A stretch of 64,000 bases of DNA from Harmothoe impar (Eukaryota; Annelida; Polychaeta; Phyllodocida; Polynoidae). Both the position numbers and the translations under genes were made by a program. The stretch covers positions 70,672,609 through 70,736,608 of the forward strand of contig OX381709.1 in NCBI GenBank assembly GCA_947462335.1. Reading direction: 5' to 3'. The notes under the pieces were generated by a model. The model had not been told where the DNA came from. It saw only the letters and a list, made by a program, of their open reading frames with translations, and did not search any database. Positions 27,201-40,892 of the stretch are shown here, one piece after another; within the stretch, counting starts at the first letter, position 1; each line of letters opens with the position of its first letter.

Positions 27201-30200
27201 GTCTTTTTCACTAGACGCATATTCATTTAATCATTTCAGGAAAAGATTCTAACCATGTCCAAAGGTTTCTCTCCACTCTTCCTTAAAGTGGGTAAGTATT
27301 ATTTGATCTATACCTTATTTTTACCCTTTGAAAGTCTCGTACTTTTGAACCCTATTTACCCGTAAATCAAATTACAGATGTTTGATTAGCGCTCACCGCC
27401 TTATTTCGCCCCCTATTTTTGGCCCTTTTCTAAACTAGAAAATGTCATAATTTTCACCAATGAAACATGAGTTTTGACATACCGGACACTTCCTAAGCGC
27501 ATCTCCCAGTAATTATATGAACACGCTATCTTTGTCATATTTAGCCTTGTTACCCCCTCTCCTATGAGGGGACTTAACTGGTGAAGTATTCTTACCTCTG
27601 TCTTATTGTGCTTTACAGATAAGCGGGACATCACACAGGGCTGCTATGAGGATAGCGCCATGAAGATTGACTTCATCCCCATCCTACCCGACTACTCCTC
27701 CAGCACGGGCAGCACTGGGGGCGGGGAGCCAGGTGAGGAGGCACCAGACATAGTGCATACAGTCTTATTGATTCTTGTCTCTGATATGTCGGTTTTCTTT
27801 TTGATTTGATATCAGTCTGTAGATTTGGGACCATGTACAATACATTGTACATTATAAATACATGTACTACATGTACCAAGTGTATATATTAGTAATACTT
27901 CAAAGGGTTGATGCCTGTACACTACCGAAGGGTCGGCATGATGCATGAATGCAACACTGTCATTCATGCATCATGCCGACAACAGGCATAACTAATGCAT
28001 TGATACACTATGCAGTCCTTGTTAAAACACTATCACTTTGCACCAAATGACCAGATAGTAGGATCCATCTCTCCCCTTGTATTGCAGCGTCCAAGAGGCG
28101 GCGTGCAGACGCTGAGGACGACATGTCTGTGGTCTATTACTGCCAGGTAGTTATCTCACTAACTTAATGTATTGCCTTCAAATCTACCAGCACTATAGTG
28201 GCCGAGTAGACTACACCGGGAGTCACGTTTGTTATAACAGAGTTAAGTCATGACTACATTAGCGCCTGTGCAAAGTTTACCAGAAGTTAGAGCAGGTAGA
28301 TAATGTATTGGCAATACCCTCTATAAATAATAATAGTCTTATTTGAATTTCGATGAAATATAGATTTAAAGATAAGAGTCAACTCTGGTATTTAAGCTTA
28401 TTTCACCAAATTATGTTATTGGATGATTTCAGCCAATTCAAAAGCCCCGGAGTCTGGACCTCAGTAAAGCAGTGGAGCTCGGTGTCCCACGGTAAGGTGA
28501 CGTTCATGTTAAAGCCATGGTTTGTTAAGAGGAAACCATGAGCTCGTGTGTGGGATCTAAAATACATAAACTTTTATAATGTACTGGTTAGTTGATTTAT
28601 GAATACCGAGTACCTATTCAGTCATCATTTCTATCTATAAAGGCTGTGCACGACATTAAGATTACAAACAGCCACGCCTTGCATGGTTGGAAACTTTGAA
28701 TTGAAATGTCCTTTCCTATTTTAAACCAGAATAAAATCAACGACCACTGACTAGATGTACCGATAGTTATGACACATCAGTTACTACCTACTACATGTAC
28801 ACTAATATGTCATCGTCTCTCCTACTTCTAGGGGTCCAGCCTTGGGCAAATTAAAGGCAGGAGAAACCATTACCTTAGACAATGGCAAACAGGTAAGTGA
28901 ACACAGCCAACGCATTTCATACTATTGTCATACATCCATAGGTTCTCATGTCACAAAATTATGAATTTACCGGTATGTCTTTATTGTCCCTTTGGAGACA
29001 GGTCTTATTGCATGACGCTATCAAATCTCATTGTTTAGGTAACGCCTGATGAAGTCCTGTCCAGTCCAGAAGTCATCACTCCTTTTCTAGGTAAGCCGAA
29101 TAATCTGAAAATACCGTACTAGCTGTACAATGTACGCAGATGTATGCGTGCATGATATAAGACAACAGACGTGAAGGAACTCGTTATCAATTCTCCATAA
29201 AAAACACTGGATAATAGATATCTTTTAATGCTAGGGTAGAAGCCGCGGCTTGTTCGCGAGTCAGACACAGCTTCAATTTGATACCAAACATGCTAGATAG
29301 AGTGCAGATTATACGAGAGCTTTTACAAGTACACCACAGTAACAGCACCAACTTAACAATTTTCAGATCTCGTGTGCGGCCTACAGAATCAGCCTAAGTT
29401 AGGGGTGTAGCTTATATGCGAGAATTTTTCAGATCTGGAAAATGTACCATTTTCAACATGTAAATATGTAATAGAAGTCTGTCATACATGTAAAGCAAGA
29501 TAATTTCTTCTGTGGAAAGATGATGTACAACAACTCCAGAAAACCACCCTTTTTAGCCACACATTAATATTAGTGTCTCCCGTCCCTCAGTGCTGGAGGT
29601 GCCGACAGTGGACTACCTGGAGCCATTCCTCCAGAACCCGACGTTAAAGGCGCTGCACAGTAAGCCCCCGGAGGAGGCGCCACAACTCATCATGCACTTC
29701 TCACCCCCCGAGGTCCTCCAGCGCCCCGAGTACCAACACTGGATGAACAGGTAAGGGGGGGGGAGGTCTGTATTGATTTATGATAAGGATGAGGAGTAAA
29801 GAGCTAATGGGCGTTTTGGTATTGTGTATCACTGTATGAGGTTACAATTGAGATTCTTCCAAAGGCGACAAAGCCGGCCGATGTATTTTCTACTTTTTAA
29901 CGTGAGGGGACGCGGGCAAGCTGCCTGGTGATAACTGGCAAATTTCATTTGATTTATACATTTACACTCGATTAGGAATAAAATGAGACTAGGGGTTATA
30001 AGAACTTAGTGAGATATATATGGGAGTGGTCATTTTTCGACTCAACTGGGAGGGGGAAGGGGGGTGGAACAAATTTGACCCAGCAGCGCAGTGGGGCGAG
30101 CGGAAAAATTTTCCCCGTCAATCCACACACATTTCCATCAACCTTCCGCCAACCTTTAGCTAAAATGCATTTTTAAACCTGCTGACATAGATTACTGACA

Positions 30201-33200
30201 CATACCCTGGTACATCTCTTCTGTGCCGTGTCACAGTTTTAGTTCTGATACACGCCACCTGGTGCTCAACTCGAGCGGCTCGGTCCTCACACAAGTCGCA
30301 CCCTACGAGATCCAGGCACGGCTGAACCTGATCCACCCCGGCATCTTCCCTCTCCTCCCACACCAAGCAGCCGAGACAGAGGTAGGTACAGAGGATGTAT
30401 GCACATTAGTCAATTTCCAACAAGTTTTAATGGGGAGGTGACACTTAGATGAAAATCAGGTAAAAAAGTTGCGAATACAACCTAAAGCTGTGGATGGTTT
30501 TCCATATTTTTGTCAGATTTCCTACATTGTGAGGCAAACTCTTTTCTTAGGCCTTCCATATCCATTTTTCTCAAAATAACGGTTTAATTAACCTTTTTGA
30601 ACAGTGTGTTAAAATTCTAACACCAATTCCTGTGTCGTACAGCATGTGGCAGAGATAGCCCACGGTCAGCAGGTGGTGCCGGGGAGGACCGGCCTCAAGT
30701 TCAACCTGAGGGAGGGATGTCAGACGTCACGCGGCTTCAACATGTAAGTTGGTGATGTGGTGTTAACGTTATTAGTTACATCATGGGTAAACAATACCTA
30801 AACAGTGTTTCAAGGTCTACTGAAAAACAGTAGAATATTAAAGGTCTTTAAATATCTGAATTCCATATGTCTGCTGATTGTTGCATTTCACTGCAATGAA
30901 GGACTCAATGCTAAAGGGAGTGATAGATTTGTAGCAATTGTAACCCTTATTAAAAGGTCACTTTCTTACAAATGAGGGGTTGGTGGATTTGTGGGGAGTG
31001 GAGAGTACCCCTTTTTAGTGAAAAGTCTGCACGTTACTCTGTACAATTACAGCCGGCCATGAGAAAATTGAACGAAAGAACATTATGATGGAAAATCTGT
31101 TAGGCGCGCTCCCATGAAAATCACCATTTATAGATAAAGCGCTATTCTGCCGTATGACCTCTTTCTACACTGTACTGTTGTCTTATAGAGAGGGCTGTGT
31201 TGAAGTGAATAACGAGGCGTATCTGGTAGACGTCAACAAAAATACAGAGTTTCAAGAAGCACTCGCTACCACACGCGTGAAGCTGAAGGCTGCCGCTAGT
31301 CAAGGTAGGTACCCACCTGTATGGGGAGGACTTGGTTCTACTTAATCATCTCATTGAAACCAGTTCAACTGTTATTGACTCAGGGTCTCCCCTGAGTCAA
31401 GTGAGACGATTCTGGACACCTCTTTTCCCCGAAGAATATTGCTCCCATTTGCTCAATATTTCACCCTTTGCATCTTGCATGGTCTCAATAAATCACTTTC
31501 CACAATATCTATCTAATGGTGTGTTTGTTTTTCACAAATTCCTACTATAACCCCCTAAAAAACGAAAAATAATATTAGGCCGTAATTGGTGGTAATTTGC
31601 TTCAGCATAGAGCGCGAAGACAACCGACAACCCCAAATTTGGATATTTCGTGACAACCAATGCTATCTCAATGGGAGGGGTAGGTGAGGCGCTTTTTTTC
31701 AGACATCTGACAAACACTTAAGTACTAGAGGTAATTTACAGGGGAGGTTACCGTAAATTCCCGCGTATAACCCGCATCTCGCGTATAACCCGCACCCCCA
31801 ACTTAGGAGAATCCTATAACCCGTTTCTGGGTTTGAAAACTTCTATTTTAGTACTGTTCTATAATGATAAAAACCCTCGTATAACCCGCACCCTATATAG
31901 GCATGTTTGGTATCAAATGAAAGCTGAGGTTGATTCGCGTACAACCCGCGGGTAGTACGCGGGAATTTACGGTACTTGCTATTATTTGTGTAACAGTGAT
32001 AACCCTGATTCACCCTGCACTGAGAATACACATATCGCAACAAAGACTATATGGAAATGTGAGTAGCCCCCTCCCCCTCTCTCTACCGGGGTAATTGTTT
32101 GCAATATGGACATTGGAGAAAGCCTTTATTCAGTGTGTGTCGGACATAGACGTGAGAGGACAAAAGACATAAATAGCCAAGATCGGGGAACATGAAAATT
32201 TGAATTTGGGCTCAAGTACCCCCCCAAAAAAAAGTCAATGTACAGATTTTTTCCGAGTATACCCTTTTTTTTGCGCGACTTGCCTCACTCGGTGTGACTT
32301 TCTTAGGGCACCTGCGTCATGCGACCTATAGGTTGTGTGGTGCAGGCCTATAGGTAGTTGTCAGTTCCTGATATGCTATACTTGTGACGCACAATTTGGG
32401 TATACCGTAAATTCCCGCGTACTACCCGCGGGTTGTACGCGAACCAAACGCAGCTTTCATTTGATACCAGACATGCATATATAGGGTGCGGGTTATACGA
32501 GGGTTTTTATCAGTATAGAACAGTACTAAAATTGAAATTTTCAAATCCAGAAACGGGTTATAGGATTCTCCTGAGTTGGGGGTGCGGGTTATACGCGAAA
32601 TGCGGGTAGTACGCGGGAATTTACGGTACTATCCGAAACGGTCCAGCCAGGATATAATAGGGGGAGCAATGGATGATATGGATATTGCACTAGGGTAAAC
32701 CAAAGGTGCTGAATCCATTTCTATTATGTGTAGAATGATATCTAGGTCGGAAAAAGGTCAAAATCAAGGTCAAAGGTCACATCTTCAAGAATCCCATTAA
32801 TACAAGAGTGCACCCTTTCTCTTTCTTACTATGATAAATGATACATTTCCCTTCGCACCTCTACCTGACCCTGAGTCTAGTGTGATCTCAATTACACGTT
32901 CAATCTTTTTTTAATATTGCTTACTAAAACTCCATCAATCATTATATAATGTATTCCTTTCGCTGAAAATTTCGGGGATTAATATTTTTGGCTTAATATT
33001 CTGATGTTACACTTGAATAAAAACTCCTATCTATCATTCACAGTGTCCGGAGTCGGAGAATACCCGGAGTTCCTCTTTCTTGGAACGGGGTCAGCAATGC
33101 CCAACAAAATTCGCAACGTCAGCGCAATCCTTCTCCATACCAGGTGAGCTACACTCGCAATTTGATGTAGATTCTCCAACATCTCTTTTGAAAACGTTGG

Positions 33201-36200
33201 CCATATTGGATAAACTAAAACACAACTTTTGTTGTCCTAATGTGAATTGTAGAGTTTAATGCACTATGCATTTTCATAATTCATGAATGCAGACCCTACA
33301 GGGTTGATACACTTCCATAGGGTCGACATGATGCATGCTTATAGCCCAGGCGAGTTACTCGTATGGCACATATGGCCAGCTTTGCCACCACTAACCTTCA
33401 TTATACATTTTTACGTGTGACAGTGCCACCACTAACCTTCATTATACATGTTTCTATGTGACAGTCTCCCCAGTAACCTTCATTATACATGTTTCTGTCT
33501 GACAGTGCTAACCTTCATTATACATGTTTCCATGACAGTGCGTCTCAGTGCGTGTTGCTGGACTGTGGGGAGGGCACGTACGGCCAGCTGTGCCACCACT
33601 ACGGGAGCCGCACGGGGGACGTCCTGCGACACATGACCTCTGTCTTCATCTCACACCTGCACGCCGACCACCACATGGTGAGGACTATTTTTTTTAAGTG
33701 TTTTATTGGGTTGAATAATAACATATACAAATAAAAGTAAATGATGTAAGATTAACCTAGCACATGCGCATTGCATTACTTATGCTAGGACCCCTTGACT
33801 GTTCATTATGGTAGCGTTAAAAAACACGGAATGGCGGACTACATGTCTGAATATAAACTTCAACACTATAGTACTTATTAGCTAAAGACCATGTGTAATA
33901 CATAATGGTAGACATGAGTGAATCACCAAATTAAGCAGAAATAAAGATATATTTAAGTAATTTTTATGAAAATAAACCCAAAGTGTTCCATATTCTATCA
34001 GTGTTTCTTTTAAATTACAATGAAGGATGATATATTTTTGGCAGGTGGGTATGACTGTGTAATTTTTCATTATGTGAAGAACCCTGAATTGAGGTACCGG
34101 TAGATGTTAATTCATGCTCCTTTTTCACAATGTGATTTTAATTCTTGTTTAGGGATTAATCGGCGTCATTGAAGGTCGTGAGAAGGCATTTGAGGAGATC
34201 GGCAAAGAGGCCCCTCCACTTATTGTTATAGTGTCCGGGGCCTACAAGAAGTTTGTCGACCAAACTGATAAGGATGTTTTATCTTTATCATCCAAGATAA
34301 AGTAAGTTAACACTTCATGCCACTGAGATAATTGATGTAGACATTGAATATAATTATATATTTTTGGAAAAGATCACGTTTTTGGAGTTCTACTGGCTGT
34401 TTGAGCAGCAATGTCCATGGTAATCTAGATGGAGGTTTCACGATTTGAGTGCTACACTGTAACACACGTACCTTGAGTGATCATGATAACCATAGGCTTT
34501 GTGAACACCCTATTTATCTAATTGACAGGATGGTGCCTATTGAGTGGTTCTTCTATGACGAAGAACAGAACAGAGAGGAGTGCCAGCAGGTGCTTAAGGA
34601 GATGCACTTTAAGGAGGTAAGGCACGCCATGTAAATCAAGTATGCTTAGAGCACCTGACTATCTTTGATATCTGCCAGTCCCCTATAACATATATAGCTG
34701 GTCACCCTGTATGGGCAGCCATCTTGTCCCCCGATAGCACTGTAATAGGTCACTTGCCGTCATGTTGGTGTCCAAGGCACTGAGGATTCTTGGAAGCAGC
34801 ACCGACGTTACACAGTCTCTCCTAACATAGCATGCCTCCAAAGGGGTCTACTGAAAAGTATGATGAAATCCAAAAAAGATCTAGGAAATGTAATGCACTA
34901 TTTTCCAATACCATCATTTGAAAAAAAAATACCAAAAAGGTGACTGTTCCTTGCACATTGAGAAATTGAAAAATGAGATAATGGAATAAGAAGGGTGGCA
35001 AATGTGATCAGATGTAATGATTGTGTAAGGAAGCTTACAGCTTACATGGTGCCTGTATGTTGCTACAGATGCGGTTTGTGCGGATGAAGCACCCTCAGTT
35101 CCCGTTCGGCGTGGCCATGACGCACGAGGCTGGCTGGAAGGTGGCCTACTCCGGGGACACCATGCCCTGCGACGCCTTCATCAACATAGGTAACGTCTTG
35201 TACTTCATCCTCTATATTATAAAGTAGGCAGTTCACTGATGTTGGTGACAAAACTAATGGTTGATTATGGTTTAGAAATGGTAGCATCAGCTGATGCAAA
35301 AGTCTGAAGGATTGAGGGGAAGTTATAAGTTATCTGCATACTTTGGACGGAAGAGAGTCCGGTGCCAATGGTTCTGCTGACTGATGCTTCTATGCGATCT
35401 AGGTTACTTGAAAAGTTTACTGTGCATAGGGACAGGGAAAGTTAATGACAGATTGTATAAGTCTTGAAATATCTATAAAACACCAAATATGCCATGGTAG
35501 ATCTTGAATAAGGCTAATTGCGCCTTCTTCTATTAGCGCTGGAGTTAATCAAGCGTCCAAATTTGTGCGGGCAAATTGAAGACGATACGTTATCATGTTA
35601 ACGCTGACGCTGCTTGTTGTAGGTGAGGACTGTGACGTGTTGATTCACGAGGCCACCATGGAGGACGAGCTCATAGAGGACGCACTCGACAAGAAACACA
35701 GGTACACAACCCACCACCACTACCCGCCACCCGGTATGGCACAGCGCGGTCAGAAGGACGGTCGGTTGGATCAGGCAACATCAAATATGTCTGATAACTC
35801 CTGATCCAATTGGATGTCCTTCTGATCAAATCTATTAACGCCTGCATAACCACTTGCTTGTGGCAGTTATAAACTCTATATCTCCGTAGTTTTATTCACC
35901 TCCAGGCCTTACTCCAGGCCCCATGGACTAAAAATTTAATTCACGCAGGCCAAGACCCCAGTCTAATATACTGTCTAAAAGACATTGAAACTTTGACTGC
36001 AATTCCCATTTAATACCGTAAAAGATAGGGGTTAATGAAATAAGAGTAAGACACTAATGTGCCTCTAATGTTAGAATCTGTTGAGATGTACTACATGTAT
36101 ATATATGTTTTGTACTTGTGTCCTCAGTACGACGTCGCAGGCTATCGAAGTGGGAGTGAAGATGAGGGCCAAGTTCATCCTGCTCACCCACTTCAGTCAG

Positions 36201-36894
36201 CGCTACGCCAAGATACCCCGCTTCAGCCCCAGCTTCACCGACAAAGTCGGCATCGCCTTCGACAACATGAAGGTCTGTATTTTTGTCATTTATCAAGTAT
36301 TGACAAAGTTTTCCTTTTACATGTATAGTAAATCAATGTTTAATTAGAGGACATGCATCACACAAAAACTAAGAAATTTAACGGTTTTTGTAGGTGTAGA
36401 TTCTACTAGAATCGGTAAGACTGCATGAATATAGTATGCCGACCCTATGGGACTGATACACTCCCAAAGTTACTCGCCAGGGCTGCGTCATCCCGACAAA
36501 AATGCAACATAGATTAAAGCCCTATGCTGCCCTTAGCCTTAGGGAGTTAACAGATTAAAGTTTCAACTTGTCCTGTTCTAGATTGAATTGAGTATTGATA
36601 TATATATATATCTTATCTGCCACAGTAAAAAATGTCAATAATAAGTCAGTTTTTCCTCTCCCACCCCAGGTGCGTCTGTGTGACCTGCCGCTGCTGCCGC
36701 TGCTGCTGCCCGCCCTCCAGGCTCTCTTCTCTGAGGACCTCCAGGACCTGGAGAAGCGCACCGTGAAGCGCCTCCTCAACAAGGAGTCCAAGCAGCTGCT
36801 GGCCGAGCAGGCCACCGAGCGGCTCATCGAGCAACTCACCGACAAACCCGAGCAACCGGATAATACAACACAGAACAAAGCAGGCAACACGTGA
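24286..36894 (+). CDS. ELAC2: Zinc phosphodiesterase ELAC2 (RNase Z, long form), 22 coding exons
   Basis: Exons: 24286-24602, 26514-26564, 26673-26743, 26962-27026, 27240-27291, 27619-27732, 28088-28146, 28433-28491, 28832-28892, 29039-29090, 29591-29750, 30237-30381, 30643-30743, 31189-31304, 33044-33143, 33539-33677, 34153-34301, 34529-34616, 35069-35189, 35623-35701, 36128-36272, 36670-36894; 822 aa (human 826). It removes 3' trailers from tRNA precursors in nucleus and mitochondria. The N-terminal half is the degenerate metallo-beta-lactamase domain ([12 protein letters not shown]). The C-terminal half is catalytic: PNKIRN (494-499, PxKxRN loop), SHLHADHH (His547-His553), GDTMPC (Asp663), HEAT and HFSQRY (His721). 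The first ATG (24286) precedes a Phe/Arg-rich leader suited to mitochondrial import. An in-frame Met at 24397 precedes a basic [10 protein letters not shown] segment. Confidence 0.95.
24868..25263. mobile_element. hAT-like short element, CAGTGGCGGATCCAGGG ends (ELAC2 intron 1)
   Basis: The left end is CAGTGGCGGATCCAGGG. The right end, read in reverse, is CATTGGCGGATTCAAGG. The interior is rich in G/C homopolymers. The CAGTGGCGGATCCAG terminus resembles hAT-type ends I have seen in many animal genomes. I could not find a clean target duplication. Confidence 0.5.
25767..26129. mobile_element. Non-autonomous DNA element with 5-bp TSD TTGGG (ELAC2 intron 1)
   Basis: The termini CAGTGCTGCCGAAAT and ATTTCGGCAACACTG are inverted repeats with one mismatch. 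TTGGG occurs directly outside both ends (25762-25766 and 26130-26134). The interior repeats CAGGCCA/TGGCCTGCGT palindromes. The 363 bp contains no ORF. CAG-type ends with a 5-bp duplication suggest a hAT-like transposase; this is inference. Confidence 0.8.
27903..28025. repeat. Family A copy with perfect 20-bp hairpin (ELAC2 intron 6)
   Basis: Bases 27932-27951 and 27961-27980 are perfect reverse complements, both built on GCATGATGCATGAATG, separated by a 9-nt loop CAACACTGT. The flanks carry the family motifs GGGTTGATGC and CACTATGCAGTCCTT. Confidence 0.85.
31749..31974 (-). mobile_element. Family B element, inverted relative to the 32403 copy
   Basis: It starts TACCGTAAATTCCCGCGTA and ends TACGCGGGAATTTACGGTA. 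The interior matches the copy at 32403-32628 in reverse orientation (AACCCGCACCCTATATAGGC versus TATAGGGTGCGGGTTATACG). It lies in ELAC2 intron 14. Confidence 0.85.
32403..32628 (+). mobile_element. Family B element with 27-bp perfect terminal inverted repeats
   Basis: Bases 32403-32429 are the exact reverse complement of 32602-32628 (terminal TACCGTAAATTCCCGCGTAC). It is 226 bp long with no ORF. Both ends carry TA, which fits a TA target-site duplication of Tc1/mariner type, but this cannot be separated from the element's own terminal bases. The copy at 31749-31974 lies 428 bp away in the opposite orientation. Confidence 0.88.
36410..36552. repeat. Family A copy (ELAC2 last intron)
   Basis: It shows ATGCCGACCCTATGGG, TGATACACTCCCAAAG, ACTCGCCAGGGCTGCGTCAT and terminal CCTATGCTGCCCTTAG...GGAGTTAA, all in family order. 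Confidence 0.65.
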
Positions 36895-37809
36895 TGGTTG
36901 TGAATTATAGCAAACCTTTTCTCATTCTCACAGATGCCGTATGGTCGGCATGATGCTTGGTTGCAGGACAAGCGAGAGATACTCGCCAGGGCCGCATTTA
37001 AACGTCATGATGACAAAGGGCATAGCTATGCAGGGTTCATTCTTTCCGCGGAACTTTCTGTATTAGATTATGTCAAATCCCCGCGCAAGGTTATCCAGAA
37101 TTCCCTGTACTTTGTTGAGCAGGGTAGGGGGTGGCATCCCTGCATTATGCGCCCGCATCTCCCCTTGAATTAACCATTAACTATAGACCCAGGACTAGGT
37201 TTTTACATTGCCTTTGAATTTCTGTAGCAGAAAAAAAAGAATATATTAAAATGTATATGGATGTTTACTAGAATGCTTATATTGGATGGATACTGGACAG
37301 CTTTGTTAATACGTGTCACAGTACTTAAAAGGTAACTTGTAACATAATACAGCCCCGAGTTATGACGCGGTGCTTTGGTTCTGCATCTGCACACTGCTCC
37401 ATATATTACATGAGCCTGATTTAGGTCCCATTTTTCCAATCTATAGTTTACATATAAAGGCATTCCATATGAGTGCAGTATCCATCTATTCCTACACACA
37501 AGTACTCTAATTCACACGATACTACATGGCTATAGGGGAGAGGCGGGTCATCTCTGTACCATTCAGCCCAGGATAGAACCTGTCCCCCACATGATGACTT
37601 ATGGACAAACCCAGTGATTTCCAAGATGGCTGCGCCCATCGGGAGTCACAAACACATCCTATAAGTAGTTACCATGTCACTGTATATTATTGTTGCACTG
37701 TTGAAGTCTGTTCTGTTTTGTGAATTCTGTGTGGCATTTGTGCCAACTCGACTGTTACAATTTAGGAATTTTACATTCAGGTTTCTTGATTGAATATTTA
37801 AAATGTATC

Positions 37810-37815
37810 AATAAA
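37810..37815 (+). terminator. Probable ELAC2 poly(A) signal
   Basis: AATAAA lies about 0.9 kb after the ELAC2 stop codon and is followed by T/G-containing sequence. It is the first canonical hexamer on the plus strand after the gene that I noticed. Confidence 0.5.
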
Positions 37816-40669
37816 TGATTATACAATACATGTCATGTGCGTGGACTCATCGTTGTCTATAGGGATTTGCCGGCAGGAGCGCTGCTTCCGAGAGGGGGTC
37901 AGGTGACCATCGTTAAATACAAGATACAAACATGCAAATGCATTTCATGATTTTTATTAATTTTCCTTTTTAGTATAATATTTCAGTATAATCCTTTTAT
38001 AATTCTGACATGCTCGAAGCCGACCAATGTCTGTTTTCTTAAATCATACACATTGAATATGCTAAGCATGAATATGGAGTTTCCGTGTAGAAGTTACCAC
38101 TCTCTATGTAGAAAAAGTACCCTTTAAAAGAGACCACGTCTAACGATTTGGTACGCCCCAAGATCCTTAGCAATCCTCCGCATTCTTAGAACAAAGACCC
38201 TACAGAGGCATTCACAGTTTGTAGGCCGATTCCTTGACCGCCAATACAACACACAACAATAATCTGTTTGGGTTTACAAAATATATCATTTAGGCTAGCT
38301 ATCATAGTGCCACATGATGGTTAACAAACTCTTTAATGCCGACATACTGCTTTAAGTTCCTGATGCATTCTCAATCTCATGAATGCAGCCCTGGTGAGTA
38401 ACTTCCGGAGTGTATCATTAGGGTAGCCAGGGCTGCATTCAAGCATCTTGACAAAGAACATAACCATACAGATTAATAAAGCACTAGGCTACCCTTAAAA
38501 GAGTTACCAGAACGTGATTTTACATAACGTTAATATTGACTTTTGATTTGACATATATTTGCTGATCTTTTAACCATTTTCACTAATACTAGTCATCGAG
38601 ACAGTCTAGCAATGTTAATTCATTTATTTCAATTCATACCTACCAACTTTTCAGTCAATTTATCATAATTCCATTTAATATTTGCTCAGCTCCAATTTTT
38701 TATCTTGCATCCTCAACAGTTATCCATACATGCATATACGTCGTGTTACGTGTATAATGCCATTATAAAGGAATATTGTTGACTCAATACCCAATTAACT
38801 ATAATGAGTTATAATTTGACCACAGCAATTCTAAATTATTTGAGTCATAACATGAGAATGGTCCTTAAATCAAAGTAAGGCGACTTTGCAAAGTGACGTT
38901 TTGACGCTTTACTTGGCCATCGTTACCGAGTAACCCTTTAAGGACAGAATGATGCAGTGAATTGACACCAGTGAGTGAATCTCTGGCTTTGGTAAAATAC
39001 ATAAAGCACCATGTTGCACTTAAAGGGCTAACAGGGTGTTGCCCTTAATCCGAATTCCCAACAACAATTGTATGTAGACCACATTTGTGTTGCTTGTAGC
39101 AAAGCGCAAACAACTATTTTTTAAAGAAACGCATTACACCCCATTATTTCTGAGTATGAGGTATTATATATAGTACTAAGCATGGACATGCATACACAGC
39201 ACTTAATAATAAACATTATATCATCTACTTTGGTTCTGGAAATCAACAAGAATAGGACGAGATAACAGTGATAAAAAAAAGTACCCCAGGTATATACAAT
39301 ATCGCAGCGATAAACATTTGAAACCAATACCTATGATGTATACGTGGAGCCAACAAATCACCCAAAGTGATAACATAATCTACCCTATCTATAATATTTG
39401 TGATATATCAAGTGTTAAATAATTGAAACGGGCACTAGAGTGGGGCGCGTCTTTAAATCACGATACAACCCCGCGTGACGGTTCGGTTCCAAAAATAATA
39501 GAAAGAAAATAGTATCAAGTGCTTCTCAGTTTTCTCAAATCTACATACACACCTGACTATGATACAGTACAGCACCCACGCGGTGACTCTTCAAACAACA
39601 ACCGGTACAATATCAAGGGCTGGACAGAAAAGTAATAAAATCAGGACGCGCTTAAACTAATTGTACTGATGCCCGGGAAGTGAAATGTCCTTTATATGGC
39701 TAATATTTTGAGTTTAACATACCTTGTCGACATGTATCGTCTATAGCGTTAACTTGACCAGCTGTTCAGAACTACCATGTCCCCTATACATCTACCTGGA
39801 GACTACCAACATAAGGCACAAGACAACCTAAAGCGGTCCTCTCCCAAACCTGGATCATATCATGTCTGAGGCCCTTTTTGTACATGATTGAAGATGGTTG
39901 TCAGATCGAGTCCGGGTTTTCATATCGAGTACGAATCGGTTTCGGGAGAGGAACAGCTTTAGACTATTGCAACGCGATCTTATTAAGATGTGTGTTCTCT
40001 TCAATCCAAGTATTTACAGATCCTTAGAATGCTACTTTTGTTTTTTTTTGTCATTAGATGCAATGGCCACATACTCTACAGAAAATGAGATACAATACAT
40101 ATGTCAACTGTAGTTATGAACTAACCTCAGAACAAAGAATAACCAGATAATCGGTTCTCCTAACTTACATAATACTAGGACTATACACTCTCTAACATTG
40201 TCAGGCCTCATGCAGCCTTCAAAATAAAGATGATCTAATTTTGAAGATTGCACTACGCTCTAACTTTGAAATTTGAAAAAATCTGATGCCGACCATCTCC
40301 GCTTTTTAAATGTCGGCGACAACCTGGGGGAAACCCCACGTAACCTCATCATTGTTAATGCAAAAATAACAATACCCGTCCATATTCTTAACAAACTCTG
40401 TAAGTGAAGGAATTTAACCTGTCTATTCAAAGTTAATTCATCCACTCAACTGAAGCTCTGAACTAGTCATATCTATGAAAAAAATGTCACCTTAAATTGG
40501 GTACTAAATCCGGAAATTCTATCTGCTTTGGAAATCAGATGACATTATTGCACAAGACACCACTACACAAAAAGCTTGGAAGGTTGCGGGCAGACCCGTT
40601 GCGAATATATAGGAATGCTGGAATTCAATGTGAATAGCTCGTTACGCCCCGTCTAGATCCCTAACCATT

Positions 40670-40892
40670 CATGTTCCTTTGTCTGCATGACACATGAAAA
40701 TAGTGCCAGTGAGGAACTCGCCTGCACTGCGTCATACCACCCGTCGTAATATGACAAGCGTGTTAGCCCGTAGGGTCGGTACAGTGCATGAATGCAGCAC
40801 TGGCGCGTTACGCACCACGACTGTATCAGGGCATCGTGACGACAAAAGGACATAGCGTTCTGAAGCACTATGCTTCCCTTAAAGGGTTTAAC
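40670..40892. repeat. Family A copy, near full length
   Basis: About 220 bp with TGTCTGCATGACACATG, TAGGGTCGGTACAGTGCATGAATG, ACGACAAAAGGACATAGCG and terminal CACTATGCTTCCCTTAAAGGG followed by TTTAAC. Confidence 0.7.
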
